A stretch of 8,846 nucleotides of DNA from Planctomycetaceae bacterium (GTDB taxonomy: Bacteria; Planctomycetota; Planctomycetia; Pirellulales; PALSA-1355): positions 1 to 8,846 of the forward strand of contig SXHT01000138.1 in assembly GCA_005773095.1 (NCBI GenBank), in the 5' to 3' direction. A program made the translations under genes and the position numbers. The first letter of the stretch is position 1, and every line of letters starts with the position of its first letter. The notes under the pieces are model-generated. The model saw only the letters and a list, made by a program, of their open reading frames with translations, made no database searches and was not told where the DNA came from. Shown piece by piece: positions 6,801 to 8,846 of the stretch.

Positions 6801-8361
6801 CCAGCCATTGCGCAACGCACTGGTCATCAGCAAGAACCGGGCCGCTGCGAACGGAAGCGTCCGAGCCACCGAGGGGGTCATCACCTTCACGTTCGATACG
6901 CCGGTGGAATTGCATGAAGTTCACCTGCTCGACGTCGATCCAGAAGAAACCGATACCGCGATCCGGGCCTTCGATTCCTCTGGCAATCTGGTCGCTTCCG
7001 ATCTCACGCTCGCCTTGGGCAACAACAGCGTCCAAATTGTCGCGCTCAACGCCGTGAACGTTGCCCGACTGGAGATCACGTTCGACGGCAACAGTGCAGT
7101 CACCGATCTGATTTTTTGCCGTGGCGGTGAGACGAACGTCAGCCGAATCGGAGACACCGTGTTTGATGACGCCGACGGCAACGGAATCCAAGGCCCCAAC
7201 GAGCGCGGCGTGGCGGGCGTCGTCATGGAGTTGCTTGCGGGCGGTCAACTCGTCGGTAGCGTGACCACCGACAGCGCCGGAGGCTACGGTTTCACCGCGA
7301 TCGACGGCGATTACGCAGTGCGCGTGGCGGGGAGGAACTTCCAGGAAGGCGCGGCGCTCTACCAGGCCACGGCGACCAATGCCAATCCACAGGCGACGCA
7401 AATCGCTTCGGCGGACGATCTGTCGCTCGATTTCGCCTTCGATGTGCCCGACATCCCTCCTCCCGGCACTTCGCGGCTGATCGACGATCCGGTCAATCCC
7501 GGCGCTAAAGCATTGTACGTGGTCGGCACAATTGCCAACAACAAAATGCTCGTCGAGGCCGTTGGCTCGCAGCTTCGCGTGAAGCAAGACGGCAAGGTCA
7601 CCGGCAGTTATCCGACTGCTCAGGTCGGCCGCATCGTGATGCTCGGCCTTGATGGAGGCGACACGCTTGAGGTCAAATCGAACATCAACATCCGCGCCGA
7701 GCTGCGCGGAGGCCCGGGCAACGATACTCTCAACGGCGGAGCGGCAGCCGATGAAATCTGGGGAGGCACCGGCTACGACAAAGGCTATGGCCGCGGAGGC
7801 AACGACTTGCTCCACGGCGACGCCCATGGCGACACGCTGTACGGCGACGACGGCAACGACACGTTGTATGGCGATGCCGATCGCGACACGCTGTACGGCG
7901 GCGCCGGCCACGATCTGTTGCGCGGTGGAGACGGCATGGACAAGCTCTACGGCGAGGCAGGCAACGACATCCTTCTGGGAGACACGGGAGACGACCTGAT
8001 CTACGGCGGACTCGCCCGAGACATCCTGATCGGCGGTCTTGGCCGCGACGAGTTGAACGGCGATCAGGGGGACGACTTGCTCGTCGGCGGAACGACCGCG
8101 CACGATACGCAGGATCTGGCGCTGAAGAAGCTGCTTGCCGAATGGATCTCGTCGCGCCTGTACGGCGAGCGAGTCGCGAACCTCCGCGCCGGCACGGGCC
8201 CGATATTGGGCGGGACGGGCATCACGCTGGTCAAAGGCGCCAGCGTTCTTGATGATGGCGCTGGGGACATGCTTCAAGGCGGTCTCGACCTGGATTGGTT
8301 TTTCTACCTGCTGGGGGAAGATCCATTGAAGGACAAAGCGTCCAACGAACTGGTGAACTAG
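1..8361 (+). CDS. Giant multidomain extracellular/surface protein (NEW3/Ig-like, seven-blade propeller, SdrD-B-like, RTX), 5'-partial
   Basis: One uninterrupted frame runs from base 1 to a TAG at 8359-8361. The first possible start is GTG at 16, but codons before it (Q-G-G-G-G) are open to the edge and no ribosome binding site precedes it, so the gene almost certainly begins upstream and no signal peptide can be judged. Numbering here takes GTG 16 as residue 1, giving 2,781 residues. Order of modules: transglutaminase-protein-like segment, beta-rich region, Ig/NEW3 sandwiches, short helical domain, seven-blade propeller, five NEW3-like domains, beta-sandwich with the only two cysteines, SdrD-B-like domain, 14 RTX nonapeptides and a C-terminal tail. 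No transmembrane segment or enzymatic motif is seen. The composition (rich in T, V, A, G, D; almost no Cys) and Ca2+-binding repeats fit an exported adhesin or structural protein. The exact role is unknown. Planctomycete origin is inferred from the tail and architecture. It converges on a transposase fragment downstream. Confidence 0.93.
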   Translation, partial: QGGGGVPLQLPTDGAPALTPLDIVTLHVSTSSQSFAGLLARENQHLIDDAELVSRLRGVGSLTNGVGDPLLDQLGRQLAANSTALVAGSFAVVSDMLVERNAQVGNVAFYFDSPRLVAVSSGMEVDPDSASATNNLTIDILRAKPRVVLPPGQAMAAAEVTRELQGFHDSLAEGAILNPADPLDTTAGTNSSFAILVRALQQPGVSPVVISQDNLSTLDSLYLTAEAKTRIMLAAIRGDRILVPSQSVIINGEPRIAWLEKDAEGYTIAVSDDGNHAGQSSETGGLWAAIQDFFAIVKELALKGWQKIVSKKGPEVLEESAKNPRLVGRLGSTLGVIALSLYEFSDRSQFNYMTGQDSGRANAKKDPPIGGQLFGDFPAPSVPTNDATTTIDQNSNLTVGAINGTTATDSVSIAGSVAAAWNSTAATAFQASTLHVANATVLSELGQVIGSGVVALVPSAQVPIVVSGNNQYNVDGNGRLAFYDDPIGGLGVSSEWKNYSALVTGSLSIAVSTAALRLNGTTLPEGTYTVTTITSATISGSGASASPSFAGDAQIDVTSGQLELGSASGGNVSLGGNLLNLASGITLHQFTGTVNVAANGNTDVTLTGNVAAAVSLSATPPVQATDQNTYVDFQTNVRTSFAGPYRLSALAPPGWMVTVDNNGLVSVKPQAGLQSGTFPVQLLAQSATNPKLVAQTQVEVTVNATSPGISLQLVADPTFSVPVFGAQLPSAFLATIYNSGPTTDTIDLTFPNPPDGFTILSSANTVTIPPGRTATIGIYLGPDGQLPPPGTQVEFTVAATSSTNAAITESQVRTFVVPAVHAITLDADPPEVTTTPGLQIQTVLVVEARGNVPDTVDFTVYAPPGLTVDGIQQLTLNPGELQVLFVTLTPDAGTPLNSALSARIEATFGGLEPVDFTIPVHVAAPGVESVNRAAAASRVFGNEDLANRLDDLGIALTNLTQQPGSEVFKSQALASLDSILTLLAVDPILVNFIDDLTGPRDELAAATNDAEVLTALNHLGTALDGFGDAVFFRNEFNFELFLLPNTQVALPQVPTQYELKLHHIGGVSPGTYNISLSGLPPSVTSQLSDTQVTLNRDEFASVFVTLTQNDLNELLAFDFAVDVSVESFPEIAKSAVGSMTVRNEFVGVVDVAPDPPFTDPGTMVGVTTRLLNAVNRRQDALVSFEVFAPNGDSVFVSTPVNTELTVQTSLTTVDLGTFDTTGLALGNYRIVVTVTDALGVAIPGATGEGLLLIGSPVTASLDVAPQTLPPGDSTVTNTLQVSANTAQTPPFALVGVAAAAGATGLAVSGNLAYVAIPNVGIRVFDITDRTDPQFIRTVGTGAGVLQIRGDKLVALRNPIGTGNTITLSIYSLAADPANPTLLGTSPNLPYWAPFNLLLTDTHAYLPTLQFLFFGTSPNANIVSHSGDLISIDISNPSAPTFADILVNTFGTSNDGVGVVGGIDQSGGPFNVFDVEQVDASTLYIATTTATGGDPQLGVGRIRIIDIANPANLSIAGELQIPGTVQITGIQIDGDRAYVLASSGGWTEPDLERGLAGSIVLATLDISDPRDPQILDTQTLSRRSRGIGATFERIAEDLYSFGSLGDPDDPEIGLVNTADPLNLVSVGTDVTALPNMLAGGDGFIYSADSAGLKIYEIGEVSAIPVTAQVQIPNFTGVEIVPGSFNIEPTEIIAGVGFDTLVWELGLTAATPTQTFTWQTSVTGLQPGERRAVTFDTFVDFTVEATPGQVNLPPESVIAEQVLSLDPATQTKRPGESAIYTVTIENPAATDVIYDLSVAGVPLDWVNLPTPLFVAAGTSASVDLTLTSDPFAALSEFGFVVTATTAGVASSVEGALVLAGDPLLPAADPIANGVVVSVTPVTATAGQGTAANYVARVTNTGSAADDFVLFATGLPASFVVAFDSGIFTVPPGASNFREFPFTIVPPIGTTAANYPFTVTAASITDVSITGDDDGSLTVLSLGVAVNITQTSGPPGSVFQMVVTNTGQATETFDLALAAPVALVATLGSSSVTLNPGASQTVPITVGAIDFAFPGALQLVGIARSRTNNAVLDSDSADVTIAGTKDVAAAFEKELIELPVPGPGSFLLLVENIGNLEDQYTATISTMTGPASASLVGLDGKPTQTVPLFILPGLSTGAILLSANLANMGTGTVTVQVTSLTNGAIAAEATATLRTPSEEPDALCLPTIDFETDAHGNSLPAGAKVFEQWAAWGVHVTSHDPFNNPPMIINTAITNPNEDLKTPGPGLNNTQPLRNALVISKNRAAANGSVRATEGVITFTFDTPVELHEVHLLDVDPEETDTAIRAFDSSGNLVASDLTLALGNNSVQIVALNAVNVARLEITFDGNSAVTDLIFCRGGETNVSRIGDTVFDDADGNGIQGPNERGVAGVVMELLAGGQLVGSVTTDSAGGYGFTAIDGDYAVRVAGRNFQEGAALYQATATNANPQATQIASADDLSLDFAFDVPDIPPPGTSRLIDDPVNPGAKALYVVGTIANNKMLVEAVGSQLRVKQDGKVTGSYPTAQVGRIVMLGLDGGDTLEVKSNINIRAELRGGPGNDTLNGGAAADEIWGGTGYDKGYGRGGNDLLHGDAHGDTLYGDDGNDTLYGDADRDTLYGGAGHDLLRGGDGMDKLYGEAGNDILLGDTGDDLIYGGLARDILIGGLGRDELNGDQGDDLLVGGTTAHDTQDLALKKLLAEWISSRLYGERVANLRAGTGPILGGTGITLVKGASVLDDGAGDMLQGGLDLDWFFYLLGEDPLKDKASNELVN
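850..1080 (+). other. Amphipathic Lys-rich helical segment of the giant protein
   Basis: Residues 279-355 contain long potential helices (LWAAIQDFFAIVKELALKG, then KKGPEVLEESAKNP, then a mildly hydrophobic LGSTLGVIALSLYEF). The last stretch is too short and polar to be called a membrane span with confidence. The DNA is distinctive: T7 at 876-882, A6 at 917-922 and A7 at 930-936 lie within about 60 bases, in a gene otherwise nearly free of long homopolymers. Probably a spacer between the N-terminal module and the beta-rich chain. No family recognised. Confidence 0.45.
1141..1845 (+). other. Ser/Thr/Gly/Ala-rich beta-strand region
   Basis: Residues 376-610 are low-complexity and beta-prone, with many short alternating strands such as STLHVANATV, GSLSIAVSTAALRLNG, YTVTTITSATISGSG and GTVNVAANGNTDVTLTG. 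The periodic strand/turn pattern suits a beta-helix or stacked sandwiches like those in large adhesins, but no clean repeat register can be set by eye. It has no cysteine and no recognisable catalytic motif. Confidence 0.4.
1849..2775 (+). other. Three consecutive Ig/NEW3-like beta-sandwich domains
   Basis: I divide this stretch into residues 612-699, 702-815 and 816-920. Each shows the NEW3-type rhythm: a strand ending in an N-x-G-like turn with a following Asp (IYNSGPTTDTIDLTF in the second, VEARGNVPDTVDFTV in the third), then a P-P-G-(L/F/W) loop (PPGWMVTV, PPDGFTILS, PPGLTVDG), then a T-(I/L)-x-P-G-x strand (VTIPPGRTATI, LTLNPGELQVL). NEW3 domains (first named in NPCBM-associated alpha-galactosidases) are extracellular beta-sandwich spacers. 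The first of the three is the most divergent. Confidence 0.6.
2782..3090 (+). other. Helical island domain within the beta chain
   Basis: Residues 923-1025 break the all-beta pattern with consecutive potential helices: NRAAAASRVFG, EDLANRLDDLGIALTNLTQ, FKSQALASLDSILTLLAV and DAEVLTALNHLGTALDGFG. Leu and Ala fall at helix-like spacing, suggesting a small four- or five-helix bundle. It sits directly between an Ig-like domain and another beta-sandwich that starts FELFLLPNTQ. I do not recognise a named family; I have an impression of similar segments at the same place in other planctomycete giant proteins, but cannot verify it. Confidence 0.5.
3109..3870 (+). other. Ig/NEW3-like domains preceding the propeller
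   Basis: Residues 1032-1140 form a NEW3-like sandwich (YNISLSGLPPSVTSQLS, then TQVTLNRDEFASVFVTLTQ). Residues 1141-1248 form a second, macroglobulin/Ig-like sandwich: VDVAPDPPFTDPG opens it, followed by LVSFEVFAPNGDSVF, VDLGTFDTTGL and YRIVVTVTDALG. A linker (residues 1249-1285, with SLDVAPQTLPPGD) leads into the propeller. The second domain looks like MG2/bacterial Ig domains that carry loads in large surface proteins. No ligand can be assigned. Confidence 0.5.
3871..4992 (+). other. Seven-bladed LVIVD-like beta-propeller
   Basis: Residues 1286-1659 hold seven copies of a blade pattern: G-x-x-(A/L)-Y-(V/I)-A followed by a strand ending in D-(I/L)-x-(D/N)-P-x-x-P. The closing motifs are VFDITDRTDPQ (from 3970), IYSLAADPANPT (4105), ISIDISNPSAPT (4285), RIIDIANPANLS (4504), TLDISDPRDPQ (4687), LVNTADPLNL (4837) and the degenerate IYEIGEVSAIP (4957). 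The opening motifs include NLAYVA, HAYLP, TLYIA, RAYVLA and DLYSFG. LVIVD repeats are found in bacterial and archaeal cell-surface propellers and usually mediate protein or glycan contact; no catalytic residues are suggested. Blades 3 to 5 carry long loops. The count of seven is mine by eye and matches a closed ring. Confidence 0.72.
4993..6585 (+). other. Tandem array of five NEW3/Ig-like domains
   Basis: Approximate domains are residues 1660-1754, 1755-1854, 1866-1974, 1975-2075 and 2076-2190. The clearest signatures are VTNTGSAADDFVLFATGLP then FTVPPGAS (third), VTNTGQATETFDLAL then VTLNPGASQTVPI (fourth), VENIGNLEDQYTATI (fifth) and a variant IENPAATDVIYDLSV (second). The first is more divergent. 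The array would form a rigid stalk between the propeller and the C-terminal modules. These domains resemble the array before the propeller, so the propeller appears to interrupt one long chain of sandwiches. Confidence 0.65.
6601..7119 (+). other. Beta-sandwich domain bracketed by the protein's only two cysteines
   Basis: Residues 2196-2368 begin C-L-P-T-I-D-F-E-T-D and end T-D-L-I-F-C. Inside are LPAGAKVFEQWAAWGVHV, an Asn/Pro-rich loop, VISKNRAAANGS, GVITFTFDTPVELHEVHLL, IRAFDSSGNLV and VARLEITFDGNSAV. The pattern of an opening strand I-D-F-(E/D), a W/G-x-x-V strand and a last strand with V-T-D-(L/I)-x-F is typical of jelly-roll, carbohydrate-binding-like domains of secreted bacterial proteins that often sit next to SdrD-B domains. 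The terminal cysteines are positioned to close the domain with a disulfide; that is inference. Confidence 0.55.
7141..7455 (+). other. SdrD-B-like (prealbumin-fold) domain with Ca2+ loop
   Basis: Residues 2376-2480 open with IGDTVFDDADGNGIQGPNE, the hallmark of SdrD-B domains (IGD-x-V-(W/F)-x-D-x-(N/D)-x-(D/N)-G-x-Q-x-x-E), then GVAGVVMELLAGG, VTTDSAGGYGFTAI and a DYAVRV strand. The D-x-D-G-N-G-I-Q loop with the following Glu matches the calcium site of this family, known from staphylococcal Sdr proteins and many environmental surface proteins. The second half (NFQEGAALYQATATN through LSLDFAFDVPDI) completes the fold. Phe replaces the usual Trp after IGDTV. Confidence 0.82.
7471..7707 (+). 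other. Beta-rich segment leading into the RTX repeats
   Basis: Residues 2486-2564 contain LYVVGTIANNKMLVEAVGS, LRVKQDGKV, AQVGRIVMLGLDGGDTLEV and NINIRAELRGG. The V-G-T-x-x-N-x-x-x-V-x-x-x-G-x-x-L-x-V layout followed by G-R-I-V-x-x-G-x-x-G-G-D-x-L is the half-degenerate RTX-like lead-in often seen before the canonical nonapeptides in planctomycete proteins. It probably packs as the first turns of the parallel beta-roll. Confidence 0.5.
7708..8091 (+). repeat. 14 tandem RTX (hemolysin-type Ca2+-binding) nonapeptides
   Basis: Residues 2565-2692 divide exactly into 14 nine-residue units plus a final GG, starting GGPGNDTLN and ending GDQGDDLLV. Gly at position 1 and Asp at position 6 are present in all 14. 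A hydrophobic Leu/Ile at position 8 occurs in 13 (the third unit has Gly). Gly at position 4 is kept in 10. Tyr is frequent at position 9. This matches the GGxGxDxUx consensus, which folds into a Ca2+-filled parallel beta-roll outside the cell. An identical 18-base stretch at 7829-7846 and 7883-7900, 54 bases apart, hints at a recent duplication of a two-unit block. Confidence 0.93.
8092..8358 (+). other. C-terminal post-RTX tail domain (planctomycete type)
   Basis: Residues 2693-2781 follow the last RTX unit. They contain a helix (DLALKKLLAEWISSRLYGERVANLRAG), a Gly/Thr-rich turn, then SVLDDGAGDMLQGGLDLDWFF and finish KASNELVN. In my recollection, many planctomycete RTX-type proteins end with the same order: helix with L-x-E-W, Y-x-x-R-V-x-x-L, D-D-x-A-x-D-x-L-x-G-G-x-x-L-D-W-F-F and a short N-E-(L/F)-(V/I)-N end. 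It differs from a classic type I secretion signal in carrying a helix and a further RTX-like GG-x-x-L-D half-unit. A role in folding cap or export is inference. Confidence 0.65.
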
Positions 8362-8620
8362 TCCTTAACCAAGCGTAGTCCGCTGGATGTTTCTTCCGCG
8401 GGCGCAAGAAAACTTGGAATCTTTCGGCGATTCGCCGGGTACAGAAGACGGAACGTCGAAAGACGGCAGGCCGCGAGCGCAATCTTCAATCGCGGATTTG
8501 AGCAGCCGCTGATTAGACCGAAGTTCCTAGTTGTGAATTAGCCCAAGTTAAAGAGTTTGGACGTTCGGCAAAGGACTTAGGTGCGATTTGCGGATGTTTG
8601 TTTCACTACATTTGAATCAG
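8362..8620 (+). other. Convergent intergenic spacer, no gene seen
   Basis: The 259 bases between the two convergent stop codons hold no supportable gene and are AT-richer than both neighbours, with parts near 40% G+C by hand count. Two short hairpins follow the giant gene: a 6-bp stem TTTCTT/AAGAAA at 8390-8395/8406-8411, and a 5-bp stem CGGCG/CGCCG at 8425-8429/8433-8437. Neither is followed by a T tract on the plus strand, so neither is a convincing intrinsic terminator. The end of the neighbouring insertion sequence should lie in this spacer, but its terminal inverted repeat cannot be fixed without the other end. Confidence 0.6.
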
Positions 8621-8846
8621 CTAGTCGAGTCGCCGGAGGCGCCGGGGTGGGGTCAGGCCGAGACGGTGCAGGAGGATCGCTTGGGCTTCGTCGGGTTCCG
8701 TGACGCAACGCAGCGTAATGCGACGATCGGGGCCGCCTTGGTGAGCGCGGGCCCGTAAGACCACGTCGCCACTTTTGAGTTTTGCCAAGTCTTCCATCAC
8801 CGTTCGTGGAGCATCGCCCAGTCCGGCCGCGCGCATCCAGCCGGCC
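8621..8846 (-). CDS. C-terminal fragment of an IS4-superfamily (IS1634-like) transposase, cut by the window edge
   Basis: On the minus strand a frame is open from the right edge to a TAG at 8621-8623, giving 74 complete codons; the Met codon at 8834-8836 is internal (A-G-W precedes it), so the gene starts outside. The visible protein has a helix (VMEDLAKLKSGDVVL), a strand (RRITLRCVTEPDEAQ) and an ending AILLHRLGLTPPRRLRR. In my recollection, IS1634-like DDE transposases end this way: an L-x-x-L-x-x-I/L-x-x-x-x-V helix, a short basic strand, an E-P-x-x-x-Q helix and L-x-L-x-(L/P)-P. The catalytic DDE residues would lie in the missing part, so activity cannot be judged. Alternative: another protein with a similar tail. 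Confidence 0.55.
   Translation of the reverse strand, partial: AGWMRAAGLGDAPRTVMEDLAKLKSGDVVLRARAHQGGPDRRITLRCVTEPDEAQAILLHRLGLTPPRRLRRLD

Noticed and set aside
6646..8277. A 543-codon open frame on the minus strand opposite the C-terminal modules of the giant gene.
   Set aside because: Its translation is low-complexity (repeated Val-Val-Ala and Gln-Arg-Val-Ala blocks) that mirrors the RTX codons of the plus strand. It has no family resemblance, and the plus-strand frame has clear domains throughout. It is a shadow of GC-rich codon use.
8390..8437. Two hairpins just after the giant gene as an intrinsic terminator.
   Set aside because: The first has an A/T-only 6-bp stem and the second a 5-bp stem. 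Neither is followed by a T tract on the plus strand, so the evidence is too weak to call a terminator.
8508..8621. A 7-bp inverted repeat GCTGATT (8508-8514) / AATCAGC (8615-8621) as terminal repeats of a small element.
   Set aside because: A 7-bp match in about 250 bases is expected by chance, one arm overlaps the transposase stop codon, and no target duplication flanks it.

Overview
The window is dominated by one very large protein gene read left to right. It is open from the first base (no stop upstream of the first GTG at 16) and ends at a TAG at 8359-8361. At least 2,781 residues are visible, and the true N-terminus lies outside the window. A 259-base AT-richer spacer follows. The right edge then holds the 3' end of a gene on the opposite strand that looks like the C-terminus of an IS4-superfamily (IS1634-like) transposase. 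The two genes converge.

The style of the giant protein points to a member of the Planctomycetota, probably Pirellulales-like. It is a modular, almost cysteine-free extracellular protein with NEW3/Ig-like beta-sandwiches, an SdrD-B-like domain and RTX calcium repeats. It ends in a tail with a D-D-G...L-x-G-G-x-x-L-D-W-F-F pattern that I associate with planctomycete RTX proteins. This assignment rests on recognised sequence style and recollection of the family, not on a search.

Layout, with residue 1 at the GTG at 16: (1) residues 1-274, a segment like the conserved portion of giant transglutaminase-domain surface proteins; (2) residues 279-355, a Lys-rich amphipathic stretch; (3) residues 376-610, Ser/Thr/Gly/Ala-rich beta structure; (4) residues 612-920, three beta-sandwiches; (5) residues 923-1025, a helical island; (6) residues 1032-1285, further Ig-like domains; (7) residues 1286-1659, a beta-propeller with seven countable LVIVD-like blades; (8) residues 1660-2190, five tandem NEW3-like domains; (9) residues 2196-2368, a beta-sandwich bracketed by the protein's only two visible cysteines; (10) residues 2376-2480, an SdrD-B-like domain; (11) residues 2486-2564, a beta linker; (12) residues 2565-2692, 14 RTX nonapeptides; (13) residues 2693-2781, the C-terminal tail.

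The simplest reading is a secreted or cell-surface structural/adhesion protein: a long beta-sandwich stalk carrying a propeller and a C-terminal Ca2+-folded module. No enzymatic active site is visible in the window. I see no RNA genes, CRISPR arrays or complete mobile element. The transposase fragment shows that this giant gene sits next to an insertion-sequence-derived region. The most promising less-described items are the post-RTX C-terminal tail, the two-cysteine domain and the propeller embedded in the Ig chain.
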